64,000 nucleotides of DNA, from NCBI GenBank assembly GCA_002840905.1, contig PHDD01000002.1, positions 287,563 to 351,562 of the forward strand, read 5' to 3'. The stretch comes from Bacteroidetes bacterium HGW-Bacteroidetes-4 (GTDB lineage: Bacteria > Bacteroidota > Bacteroidia > Bacteroidales > SZUA-534). The notes below the pieces were generated by a model that searched no databases, had not been told where the DNA came from, and saw nothing but the letters and a program-made list of their open reading frames with translations. The number at the start of each line of letters is the position of its first letter. Within the stretch, counting starts at the first letter, position 1. The translations under genes were made by a program, and so were the position numbers. Below are positions 43,901 to 51,610 of the stretch, piece by piece.

Positions 43901-44043
43901 TGGGTTCGCTCGAAATTGATACCTATATCTTTAACCTAAGTATTATCTGGCTTTTCTCATTGCTTATGTACGTGCTTTTAATAACCGATGCCTTCCGTAA
44001 ATTGATTGAATCGGTTTCGGTACTGAAAAGGAAAGGGAATTGA
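40975..44043 (+). CDS. ABCG/White-type ABC transporter with N-terminal TerB-like region
   Basis: 1022 residues, one chain. Residues 1 to about 155 are helical and acidic, of the TerB/DjlA type (ELDFVKTVSDVFNIPEDEYQ). A middle region of about 100 residues (LNGHSILLNRTYILPKGSAIR) precedes the nucleotide-binding domain: Walker A MGGSGVGKST (about 286-296), signature ISGGQRKRLNIALEL (about 390-405), Walker B LVLFVDEPTSGL (about 410-422). The ABC-2 membrane domain follows (about 590-770: membrane helices with NEIV-rich loops), then a soluble, partly coiled stretch of about 210 residues and a final helix near 985-1005. Order NBD-TMD in one chain is that of ABCG half-transporters. Substrate unknown. 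Confidence 0.85.
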   Translation: MSESVLKALMQLFAIIAHVNKDGVSTKSRSIVESYLKMQLSQTQVEEYLELFGDYVEIHQGGASSRDGNRDRKRTSSNSVKVLRICQQINEELQQDQKILVVLQLLEFISYGEVISEKELDFVKTVSDVFNIPEDEYQNSFNFILDGNIDKIPFKKQVLILDSNAQAPSESFKHIPFKQLSGRIVMLNLPSINMFAFRYVGETDLYLNGHSILLNRTYILPKGSAIRSSRLGTIYYSDIAAKFIDSHLEQKVVFTAKDVEFRFKNSTNGIHKFNFSEHGGELIGIMGGSGVGKSTLLNVLNGNLMPQSGQILINGYDLHKDKKKLEGVIGFVPQDDLLIEELSVYQNLYYNARLCFKDYSEAEIEEAVNKILDDLDLRETKDLIVGNPLKKTISGGQRKRLNIALELIREPLVLFVDEPTSGLSSMDSEMVMDLLKEVTLKGKLVIVNIHQPSSDIFKMFDKLLIMDRGGYLIYYGNPVDSVVYFKTMSNHVNAMEAECYHCGNINPEKVLQIVESKVVDEYGRVTRTRKTSPQEWAGLYLKNISSKNKMDFEKQELPKNNFAIPGVFKQFRIFSVRNILSKLSNRQYILINFLEAPLLAAILAYFTKYIEGTSDNPNAYVFSANENVPIYLFMAVVVAIFIGLTVSAEEIIKDRQLLKREKFLNLSRFSYLNSKILILFLISAIQTLSFVLIGHSIMELNGLTLAHWLMLFSAACASNMIGLNISAALDSVITIYIMIPFLVVPQLLFSGTMVKFEKLNRSISSYEHVPLLGDLMVSRWAYEGIAVKQFRDNEYQKHFYFLEKKKSEASYIASYLIPALAARISKIQYTEDNVARAHHVEILHKELLKLNQRTPKYPFKAVSQVQPDKINDALIKQIQEHLQLVTQYYQKIQNKAISMLDEQVNELTNQLGSKEALVELKKNYYNDFLADLVMNRNELHKIHDTGEGYVQLSDPIYRDPVSSNGRAHFYAPVKKMGSLEIDTYIFNLSIIWLFSLLMYVLLITDAFRKLIESVSVLKRKGN

Positions 44044-44094
44044 TTCTTTATTAATACTGGATGTAAGATTATAAAAGATTAGATTTTTGAACCT

Positions 44095-44147
44095 GACAAC
44101 TGCCTGACATTAGTTTGGGAAGCCCAAACTAATGTCAGGCAGTTGTC
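44095..44147. repeat. Perfect 25-bp inverted repeat with 3-nt loop
   Basis: Left arm 44095-44119 (begins GACAACTGCC, ends TTTGGG), loop AAG (44120-44122), right arm 44123-44147, exact reverse complement; two further outer pairs (T-G and C-G) are possible. It lies 51 bases after the ABC transporter stop codon, between convergent genes. No T-tract follows on either strand, so it is not a classical terminator. Could be a REP-like or MITE-derived element, or an mRNA 3'-end stabiliser. Only one copy seen in this window. Confidence 0.9.
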
Positions 44148-44283
44148 GGCTAATTGTTAATTATTAAATGCAGATTGCTCACTGTTTAATGTTGTGCTCA
44201 GTATAATTTTAAGTAAAACATAAAATTCCTGAATCTATTCAATAAACAGGCCGGTTGAGAGAAGAAAACTGTGATAAAAACAG
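44148..44283. other. Intergenic DNA with no recognised element
   Basis: Between the long inverted repeat and the terminator at 44284. AT-rich, no ORF of note, no clear promoter; may be the 3' side of the ABC transporter transcript. Confidence 0.3.
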
Positions 44284-44320
44284 AAAAAGCTACCCTGAAC
44301 AAACAAGGTAGCTTTTTTTT
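44284..44320. terminator. Bidirectional terminator between the ABC transporter and DUF2723 gene
   Basis: Stem AAAAAGCTACC / GGTAGCTTTTT with a 12-nt loop, T-runs on both strands. It can end transcription of the plus-strand ABC gene and of the minus-strand DUF2723 gene (stop at 44337). Confidence 0.9.
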
Positions 44321-44336
44321 TACATTTTATTTTGGG

Positions 44337-47300
44337 TTATTGCATGTTTCCCTGCATGAATAAACCATACATTTCTTCAAAAGTCTGATTCAGTTTTTGA
44401 CTGAGGTCTTTCTCTCCATAGCGTTGCGCCATCTCGTTCAGCCATTGCACGGTAGCAAAACATATTTGTTTGTCTTGTTCAGCCTGATTTGGGAACCGAC
44501 GGTCGAGTTTGGTATAATAGCGCAAATCGTTTAAGGCATCGGCAGCCATTTTTTCAACCAACTCACGTCCCTGCTCCTGTAAGCCGGCTTCGAACAAGGC
44601 TTCTACAAAATGGGAATCCCAAAATTCCAAAGACATTTTCTCGATCGGTAACACCTCAAGTCCACGTAGCATAACCTGTTTGGCCGAATCCTTTTTATTT
44701 TCGGCAACGAGTGCTTTTGCCAGTCGTCCAAAATTATTGCGGATTTTAACAATACGAATGGTACGCCTGATGTTTTCGTCGAGGTAAACATGAGGATCGG
44801 CCATATTGCCCCAGCGAAATTTATTCATCAGGTTATCGTACAAAATATCGGTATCGATGCGTCCAATGGATTGATAGTCGAATGGAGTTTTAATGGGAAC
44901 AAAACGATAGGCAAATCCTTCGAGCTGAAAGTAATCGCGCATATTGGTTTCGTTTCCGGTGCCTACAGTTACAAAATAAATGGGGCGTTCCCAGTTGGCC
45001 GAGGCCAGCAAATCGAGTATCATTAAATCGTTTTTAAGAATGTAGTTTGAGCCAATGTTCCAACGAATCTCATCCACAATTTCTCCGGCATTTTCTTCTT
45101 TAACAACTTTTTCTGCCAACACTTTTTCTTTATCAACCGTAATTTTGAATTTTTTAGTCGGGAAATAGTCCGTTTTCTCACCCATGGTGGTTTGAACCTG
45201 GGTTCGGGCATCGTCACTTGCAACAAAATCAATCACTTGTTTCAGTTCCACAGCATCGTTCACTCGTTCAAAAACAGGTACCTGATCGCGTTTGCCCAAT
45301 ACATATTGGTTTTTATTTAAACTAAATGGAACCGGTTCCGATTCGTAATATTTTGATTTCATTTGATCGATGTACCAATCGGTAATCAGGTAAGGAAGGC
45401 AAATCACACGAACATCGGTTCGTACCTCTTCAACTTCCTGTATGTACCAAAGCGGGAAGGTGTCGTTATCGCCGTTGGTAAATATTACCCCGTCTTTTTC
45501 TACAGAATTCAGGTAGTTATAGGCAAAGTCGCGGGCAATGTAACGGTCAGAACGGTCGTGATCGTCCCAGTTTTCGGCCGCCATTAGTGCGGGAATGAAC
45601 AGGGTAACTACTGTTGCCATAACTGCCGATGGCGTTTCGCTCAGGTATTTTTTCAATGATTCGTAAATTCCAAGTACGCCCAATCCTATCCAGATGGCAA
45701 AAGCGTAAAACGATCCGGCATAAGCATAATCGCGTTCACGGGGTTGTTGCGGCGACTGGTTGAGGTACACTACAATGGCCAAGCCGGTAAGAATAAACAA
45801 TGACATTACTATCCAGAAATTCTTTTTGTCTTTTCCCAGCTGATAAACAAGCCCGATGATTCCCAAAATAAAAGGAAGCAGGTAATATTTATTGTTTGCC
45901 CTATTGTTAGCATAAGTTGTGGGCAGATTGTCCTGTGGGCCTAAACGGGCTTCGTCGAGGAATTTGATGCCCGAAATCCAGTTGCCTTGTAATACGCCAC
46001 CATGCCCCTGAATGTCGTTTTGTCGTCCGGCATAATTCCACATAAAATACCGCCAGTACATATGCCCTATCTGATAACGGATAAAAAAGCGCATGTTCTC
46101 CACAAAGGTGGGTTTGTTGAACGTTTCCAGTTCGCCCCGGTTATTTTCGGCTTTAATTTTATAACCTTTAACTTTTGCCCAGCTTTTGTAATCCTGAATG
46201 TGTTCTGGTTTCGATGAGTACATTCTAGGGAAAAACATGGTCAGCTTGGGATTGTAGTTGTATGAAATTTTGGGTTTTCCTTCTTCGTATCGTTCTTCAC
46301 CTTTCATCCAGGTTTTGCCACCTTCTTTATAGGGGTCTTTTAGGTTTAAAGGCGTGTCGTAATACTGGCCAAACATCAGGGGGCGTTCACCATATTGTTC
46401 CCGGTTCAGGTAACCCAACAGCGAATAGGCATCTTCCGGATCGTTCTGGTCAATAGGAGGCGTAGCGTTTGAACGAATAATAATAACTCCGTACGACGAA
46501 TAACCAATCATCATTACGGTAAAGGCAAGAATGATGGTATTCAATATCACCTGATGTTTTTTACGGGTATAATAGATACCTAAAGCCAATACGGCAGCCA
46601 TAAGAAGCACAAAAAATATAACTCCCGAGTTAAAGGGCAGACCAAATGAATTTACAAATAGTAAATCAAAGACAAAGGCCACTTTAACCACTCCAGGAAC
46701 TATAATCCACATAATGGTTCCCAGTATTATACCCGATAGAACCAAGGACCATATAACTCCTTTTACCGTAACCTGATATTTGCGGAAATAATAAACAAGA
46801 ACCATGGCTGGTATGGCCAGCAGGTTCAAAAGGTGAACACCAATGGAAAGCCCAACAATAAAGGCAATAAGTATAATCCAACGGTTGCTGTGTGGTTCGT
46901 CGGCAATGTTTTCCCATTTTAGAATGGCCCAAAAAACAAAGGCGGTAATCAGCGAGGACGTTGCATAAACTTCGCCTTCGACAGCCGAAAACCAAAAAGT
47001 ATCGGAAAAAGTATAAGCCAGGGCACCAATCATACCGCTTCCAATTATGGCAATGGTTTGCCCCAGCGACAATTCATTTTTGTTGATAATTTTCCGGGCC
47101 AGATGCGTGATGCTCCAGAACAAAAATAAAATGGTAAAGGCACTGGCCAGGGCCGACATAATATTGGCCATTACCGGAACCATTTCCAGGTTATTCCCGG
47201 CAAACAGTGTAAAGAAACGGGTTAAAAGCATAAATACCGGTGCCCCGGGAGGATGTCCTACCTCTAATTTAAAGCCGGTAGCAATAAATTCGCCACAATC

Positions 47301-47399
47301 CCAGAAACTTGCTGTGGGTTCAATGGTGCTTATGTAAACAAAAGCCGAAATGGCAAATGCCAGCCAACCAAAAATAACATTAAGTTTTTGATATCTCAT
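44337..47399 (-). CDS. DUF2723 membrane protein (GT117-like), large
   Basis: 1020 residues. The first about 560 residues contain about a dozen membrane helices with the DUF2723 opening FGWLAFAISAFVYISTIEPTASFWDCGEFIATGFKLEVGHPPGAP (read in pieces: TASFWDCGEFIA and GHPPGAPVF). Later come FVTYLNQSPQQPRERDYAYAG-like segment VYLNQSPQQPRERDYAYAGS, GDNDTFPLWYIQE, and a C-terminal soluble part with NWERPIYFVTVG and TPR-like helices. Bacteroidota-specific family proposed to act as protein O-mannosyltransferase-like enzymes; activity here not shown. Confidence 0.87.
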   Translation of the reverse strand: MRYQKLNVIFGWLAFAISAFVYISTIEPTASFWDCGEFIATGFKLEVGHPPGAPVFMLLTRFFTLFAGNNLEMVPVMANIMSALASAFTILFLFWSITHLARKIINKNELSLGQTIAIIGSGMIGALAYTFSDTFWFSAVEGEVYATSSLITAFVFWAILKWENIADEPHSNRWIILIAFIVGLSIGVHLLNLLAIPAMVLVYYFRKYQVTVKGVIWSLVLSGIILGTIMWIIVPGVVKVAFVFDLLFVNSFGLPFNSGVIFFVLLMAAVLALGIYYTRKKHQVILNTIILAFTVMMIGYSSYGVIIIRSNATPPIDQNDPEDAYSLLGYLNREQYGERPLMFGQYYDTPLNLKDPYKEGGKTWMKGEERYEEGKPKISYNYNPKLTMFFPRMYSSKPEHIQDYKSWAKVKGYKIKAENNRGELETFNKPTFVENMRFFIRYQIGHMYWRYFMWNYAGRQNDIQGHGGVLQGNWISGIKFLDEARLGPQDNLPTTYANNRANNKYYLLPFILGIIGLVYQLGKDKKNFWIVMSLFILTGLAIVVYLNQSPQQPRERDYAYAGSFYAFAIWIGLGVLGIYESLKKYLSETPSAVMATVVTLFIPALMAAENWDDHDRSDRYIARDFAYNYLNSVEKDGVIFTNGDNDTFPLWYIQEVEEVRTDVRVICLPYLITDWYIDQMKSKYYESEPVPFSLNKNQYVLGKRDQVPVFERVNDAVELKQVIDFVASDDARTQVQTTMGEKTDYFPTKKFKITVDKEKVLAEKVVKEENAGEIVDEIRWNIGSNYILKNDLMILDLLASANWERPIYFVTVGTGNETNMRDYFQLEGFAYRFVPIKTPFDYQSIGRIDTDILYDNLMNKFRWGNMADPHVYLDENIRRTIRIVKIRNNFGRLAKALVAENKKDSAKQVMLRGLEVLPIEKMSLEFWDSHFVEALFEAGLQEQGRELVEKMAADALNDLRYYTKLDRRFPNQAEQDKQICFATVQWLNEMAQRYGEKDLSQKLNQTFEEMYGLFMQGNMQ

Positions 47400-47507
47400 T
47401 TCTAATCAATTTTACTGTTCGGTTTTTTTTAAAATACAGCTTGTTCCAAACTTTTTTAATGAAACTGCTGGTTTTATTTATTTAACTTAAAATATATTGT
47501 CTGAACG

Positions 47508-48950
47508 CTATTGTTCACTTTTAATTATCTGGTAAATATCTTTAATGCGTATGATACCAATGCCAAAAGCCAGCGTAACACTCAAAACTACCATTATACC
47601 TGCCTGAATTAGCCAGTTGTAGGGTAAATCGTTACTAATTATCCCTATGAGCAGTACGCCAGATGCAAATATCAATAATAAAATTAAAAGTTTATAATTA
47701 ATCTGAAATTTAAAGATTTTAATGGCAATTATTACCTGAATAAGCGCGGTAATCGATTGGGTAATCAGACTGGCTACTGCCGAACCCAAAGCCTGAAAAC
47801 GGGGAATAAGCACTAAATTCAATGAAATATTCAGAATCATTCCTGCAAAAGCCATAAGGTTTAACGCTTTTAAACTACCGTTGGCTGTTAGCAGGGTTCC
47901 AAATATGTAAGTAGTGCCAATTGCTATGAAACCAAACATAAGTACAGCAAATATCGATGCCGATGATTCCACGTGATGGTGGTACAATAAGTCCATAATC
48001 TCAGCCCGGTAAAAGGCACTTACCATGGCTACAACAATTGCTGGCACTACAATAAGAATAAACGAGAGTTGTGCCAATTGGCCAACAGCATCGCCCTGTT
48101 TAATCATTTTTGAAAAAATGGGAAGCAACAATCCGGCAAAAAGGAGGGCAAACATGGCCGCTGCATCTAAAATACGGAAAGCCTGTGCGTAAATGCCCGC
48201 CTGTGTGCTACCGTCAGCGAGCATGCGTTCCAGCATAACCGAATCAATACGGTTGTAAAATGCCATGAGTAGGGTAAGCAAGGCATAAGGATAGCTTTTT
48301 TTAAGGATGGCTTTAGAGAATTGCCAGTCGAATCGAAGCTTGATGCGTCCGCTGCGGAAAAGAACCAGCAAAAACGAAACCAGTGCTGTAAATAAGTAGG
48401 CTGTAGTTTGTGCATAAACAAACCATTTTATTTTGAAAGGTTCATCAGTCAGGTTGCCCCAAAGCAAAAAACTGCATATAATAATCATCAATGCCCGGTC
48501 GAGTACCGAAATAATACTATCAGTTTTAAACAGATGCAAGCCGGCCAGGTTCGAGCGAAAGTACAGAATGGTTGAAGCCAGGAACTGATTGAAAACCAAA
48601 AACAGCAGCAACTTCAATTGGTCCCAGCTGTAATCCCAAATCCAGGCTACGCCCATACTAATTACAAGGTAAAACACACCCAATATAAGGCGTAAACCTA
48701 TAATGTTCGAAAAGTGTTTGTTTAATAAATGACTGTTTTGTGCAATGTTGCGGTTGTTAAAATTGGTGATGCCCAAATCGAGCAACATGTTTAAGATGAG
48801 CGAGAAATTAAAAAGCGCAAAGTAAAATCCGTATTGTTCAGCACCTACCACATTTTGAACCGTGCGGTCGATACCAAATATCCAAAAAGGCTTAATCAAT
48901 AAATTAAGCGATAAAACTAAAGCCAGATTGGTTATAAATTTCTTTTTCAA
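47508..48950 (-). CDS. Oligosaccharide flippase family protein (Wzx-like)
   Basis: 480 residues, about fourteen membrane helices, consistent with the MATE/MOP superfamily. ITNFNNRNIAQNSH, GIYAQAFRILDAAAMFALLFAGLLLPIFSKM and GIGIIRIKDIYQ are in the expected places. It would flip lipid-linked sugars to the periplasm. It starts 17 bases after the methyltransferase stop on the same strand, so they share a transcript, and both lie next to a divergent glycosyltransferase gene. No terminator seen before the DUF2723 gene. Confidence 0.88.
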   Translation of the reverse strand: MKKKFITNLALVLSLNLLIKPFWIFGIDRTVQNVVGAEQYGFYFALFNFSLILNMLLDLGITNFNNRNIAQNSHLLNKHFSNIIGLRLILGVFYLVISMGVAWIWDYSWDQLKLLLFLVFNQFLASTILYFRSNLAGLHLFKTDSIISVLDRALMIIICSFLLWGNLTDEPFKIKWFVYAQTTAYLFTALVSFLLVLFRSGRIKLRFDWQFSKAILKKSYPYALLTLLMAFYNRIDSVMLERMLADGSTQAGIYAQAFRILDAAAMFALLFAGLLLPIFSKMIKQGDAVGQLAQLSFILIVVPAIVVAMVSAFYRAEIMDLLYHHHVESSASIFAVLMFGFIAIGTTYIFGTLLTANGSLKALNLMAFAGMILNISLNLVLIPRFQALGSAVASLITQSITALIQVIIAIKIFKFQINYKLLILLLIFASGVLLIGIISNDLPYNWLIQAGIMVVLSVTLAFGIGIIRIKDIYQIIKSEQ

Positions 48951-48967
48951 AATATTTTGTATAAGAA

Positions 48968-49729
48968 CTATTTATTTGTATTGAACGGCTCGCTGGCTTC
49001 AATCAGAACAAACCAGGCCTGTTTGCGCATAAAAGGGAAAACTGCAAAAATACAGCGATCAATTCCATGCAGGCATTTCAACAGGGGTTTAAAAACAAAG
49101 GTATTTCTAAAAGCGATGGCTGCCAGCGAACTGAAAAAAAAGTACGAAAGTTTTACTTTCCCAAAATAGCGGTTCAACGCTGTTAAATCGGGTTTAAGTA
49201 AGGGATGTTCATCTTCGGTACGCAAATGTGGTGTTCGGTTACGGTACCAGTTTATCAGCGGGTTATGTCCCAGTGGTTCCATAAAAATGGCTTTTCCTGA
49301 GGGGTTTAAAACCCTTGAAATTTCGTGGTACGATTTTTCAATATCCAAATGGTGAATAATTCCCGAACCACAAACCATATCGAACGACTGATTTTCGAAT
49401 TCCAATGCTTCAGCATTCATTTGTTTGAATGTGATGGGCAGATTCATTTTTTCAGCCTTACCATGGGCTTGTTCAATAGCGTAATCTGATATATCGATTC
49501 CGGTAACCTGTCCGCCATTTTGTGCAATAAGGTAAGCCGAGCTGCCCTCGCCGCAACCGTATTCCAGAATCTTCAAGCCCTCAACATGGTGCGTTAAAAG
49601 GGTTGTATAGAGCTTTTCAATCAGTGAAAAGATGGAATAAAACTTATCGGTAACCTTGCGACTTTTATCATTAAATATTTGGTTGTGAAATTCCCTTTCT
49701 TTTTTAATTCTATCACTTGTAGTTGTCAT
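48968..49729 (-). CDS. SAM-dependent methyltransferase (class I)
   Basis: 253 residues from the ATG at 49729 (MTTTSDRIKKEREFHN); a longer reading adds 11 residues across the promoter area. SAM site GLKILEYGCGEGSSAYLIAQ (about 60-79), GIDISDYAIEQA, FDMVCGSGIIHHLD (about 122-135). Similar to UbiE/SmtA-type enzymes, with a C-terminal part that differs. Likely methylates a sugar in the adjacent glycan pathway, which is inference. Confidence 0.85.
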   Translation of the reverse strand: MTTTSDRIKKEREFHNQIFNDKSRKVTDKFYSIFSLIEKLYTTLLTHHVEGLKILEYGCGEGSSAYLIAQNGGQVTGIDISDYAIEQAHGKAEKMNLPITFKQMNAEALEFENQSFDMVCGSGIIHHLDIEKSYHEISRVLNPSGKAIFMEPLGHNPLINWYRNRTPHLRTEDEHPLLKPDLTALNRYFGKVKLSYFFFSSLAAIAFRNTFVFKPLLKCLHGIDRCIFAVFPFMRKQAWFVLIEASEPFNTNK

Positions 49730-49773
49730 AAGTACTAAAATCTGAAATGCAAAAATAACCATTATAGGCTTGG

Positions 49774-49807
49774 TTTGGCAGAAATCGTTACAATTTCTTT
49801 ACTTTTG
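49774..49807 (+). promoter_or_regulatory. Bacteroidota-type promoter of the family-4 glycosyltransferase-rnhB operon
   Basis: TTTG (49774-49777), 22 nt, TACTTTTG (49800-49807), 27 nt upstream of the ATG at 49835. A second box, TATTTTTG on the minus strand at 49757-49750, could serve the divergent methyltransferase gene. Confidence 0.72.
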
Positions 49808-49834
49808 AGAGCGAATAGCTGAATACTTCTATTT

Positions 49835-50956
49835 ATGAAAATTGCAGTTAACACACAACACCTTTTAAAAGACCGGCTCGAAGGACTTGGCCGGTTCACT
49901 TTTGAAACCCTCAAACGGATAACCCGGCAGCATCCGGAACATCAGTTTGTGTTTATTTTTGATCGTCCCTGGAACGAGCAGTTTATTTTTTCGGATAATA
50001 TTATTCCTATTAAAACCCTGATTCCTTCAAGACACCCTTTACTTTGGTATTTGAGGTTTGAGCAAGCAATTCCCGTTTTGTTAAAAAAACACAAGGCCGA
50101 TTTATTTCTTTCGACCGATGGATGGAGTACTCTTAATACGAAAGTTAAACGATATACTGTGATTCACGATCTCGATTTTGTGCATCATCCTGAAAATTTT
50201 TCCTGGCTTAAGCAAAAGTATTTCAACACCTATTTTCCAAAATTTGCCCGCCGGGCCACCCGGTTGGGAACGGTTTCAGAGTATTCACGAAACGATATGG
50301 TTAAAACATGGAATCTTTCAGCCAATTCCATCGATGTGATTTACAACGGGAGCAACGCCCTTTATAAACCGGTGGCTCCTGAAGTAGCGGAACAAGCCCG
50401 AAAAGAATTTACGCAGGGCAAACCTTATTTTATTTATGTGGGCTCCTTAAATCCCCGCAAAAACATTGAGGGAATGATGCAGAGTTTTGATGCTTTTAAG
50501 CAACAAAGCGGCTTGACTCATCAGTTAGTAATTGTAGGCGAAAAAATGTGGGGCAACTCCGAAATCGAAAATGTATATGAAAACATGCTGCATAAAAACG
50601 ATGTGCTTTTTACCGGAAGACTTTCGGACGAGAAATTGCATATTTTACTAGCCAGTGCCCATGCTCTGGTATTGGTTTCACATCTCGAGGGATTTGGAAT
50701 TCCTTTGTTGGAAGCCATGTGCTGCGATGTGCCGGTACTTTGTTCCAATGTTACTGCTTTACCCGAAGTGGCTGGTAATGCCGGCCATTTGGTGAATCCC
50801 AATTCGGTAGATTCCATAGCTCAGGGATTTGCAAAACTGGCTGGCGACGAAAATTACAGACAAAGCTTAATAAGCAACGCCAGGATTCAACGGGTTAAAT
50901 TTAACTGGGACCAATCGGCAGAACGTTTGTGGAATGGCATTGAAAAATGTTTTTAA
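49835..50956 (+). CDS. Glycosyltransferase family 4
   Basis: 373 residues. N-terminal AVNTQHLLKDRLEGLGRFTFETLKR, middle GTVSEYSRNDMVKTW, C-terminal domain with YFIYVGSLNPRKNIEGMMQSF, LVSHLEGFGIPLLEAMCCDVPVLCSNV (EX7E-type nucleotide site) and ALPEVAGNAG. Probably acts on a surface glycan with the flippase and methyltransferase encoded divergently. Followed by rnhB three bases after its stop. Confidence 0.9.
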   Translation: MKIAVNTQHLLKDRLEGLGRFTFETLKRITRQHPEHQFVFIFDRPWNEQFIFSDNIIPIKTLIPSRHPLLWYLRFEQAIPVLLKKHKADLFLSTDGWSTLNTKVKRYTVIHDLDFVHHPENFSWLKQKYFNTYFPKFARRATRLGTVSEYSRNDMVKTWNLSANSIDVIYNGSNALYKPVAPEVAEQARKEFTQGKPYFIYVGSLNPRKNIEGMMQSFDAFKQQSGLTHQLVIVGEKMWGNSEIENVYENMLHKNDVLFTGRLSDEKLHILLASAHALVLVSHLEGFGIPLLEAMCCDVPVLCSNVTALPEVAGNAGHLVNPNSVDSIAQGFAKLAGDENYRQSLISNARIQRVKFNWDQSAERLWNGIEKCF

Positions 50957-50959
50957 CGT

Positions 50960-51565
50960 ATGGCAACTCTTTTACCTTTTTACAAATCCGGGTTGTTGGA
51001 AGCCGGCTGCGACGAAGCGGGGCGTGGTTGTTTGGCAGGACCTGTTTTTGCTGCGGCAGTTATTCTTACCCCCGATTTTAGACACGAACTGTTGAACGAT
51101 TCCAAGCAATTAAGCGAAAAGCGCCGTTACCTTTTGCGTGAGTATATTGAAAAGCATGCGCTGACTTACGCAGTGGCCAGTTATTCACCGCAGGAAATTG
51201 ATCAAGTGAATATTCTGAATGCATCCATTTATTCAATGCACCGTGCTTTAGAGCAACTAAAAATTCAGCCTGAACACATTATTGTCGATGGAAACCGTTT
51301 TAAAAACTACGGAACAATCCCTTCCCAAACGATTGTAAAAGGCGATGGCAAATATTTATCTATTGCAGCAGCATCGGTGCTTGCAAAAACCTATCGCGAC
51401 GATTACATGCTGGAGCTACACAAGCAGTTTCCACGCTATGGTTGGGATAAAAACAAAGGCTACCCAACCAAAGACCATCGTGAAGCGATAAAACTTTATG
51501 GCATTACACCGCATCACCGCAGGAGCTTTCGGTTACTGGATGAGCAACTCATGTTAGACCTATAA
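50960..51565 (+). CDS. rnhB: Ribonuclease HII
   Basis: 201 residues. [19 protein letters not shown] gives D18 and E19 of the active site; further acidic residues lie in IIVDGNRF and [12 protein letters not shown]. The [18 protein letters not shown] block completes the HII pattern. It removes RNA primers and single ribonucleotides from DNA. Its position directly after a glycosyltransferase looks like chance, sharing its promoter. Confidence 0.96.
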   Translation: MATLLPFYKSGLLEAGCDEAGRGCLAGPVFAAAVILTPDFRHELLNDSKQLSEKRRYLLREYIEKHALTYAVASYSPQEIDQVNILNASIYSMHRALEQLKIQPEHIIVDGNRFKNYGTIPSQTIVKGDGKYLSIAAASVLAKTYRDDYMLELHKQFPRYGWDKNKGYPTKDHREAIKLYGITPHHRRSFRLLDEQLMLDL

Positions 51566-51568
51566 AAA

Positions 51569-51598
51569 AGAAGGCTGCCCAAACGAGCAGCCTTTCTT
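51569..51598. terminator. Terminator after rnhB, possibly bidirectional
   Basis: Stem AAGGCTGC / GCAGCCTT with 8-nt loop, A-run before and T-rich tract after. Between the rnhB stop (51565) and the stop codon of the minus-strand receptor gene (51611). Confidence 0.85.
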
Positions 51599-51610
51599 AT
51601 CAATATTAGA

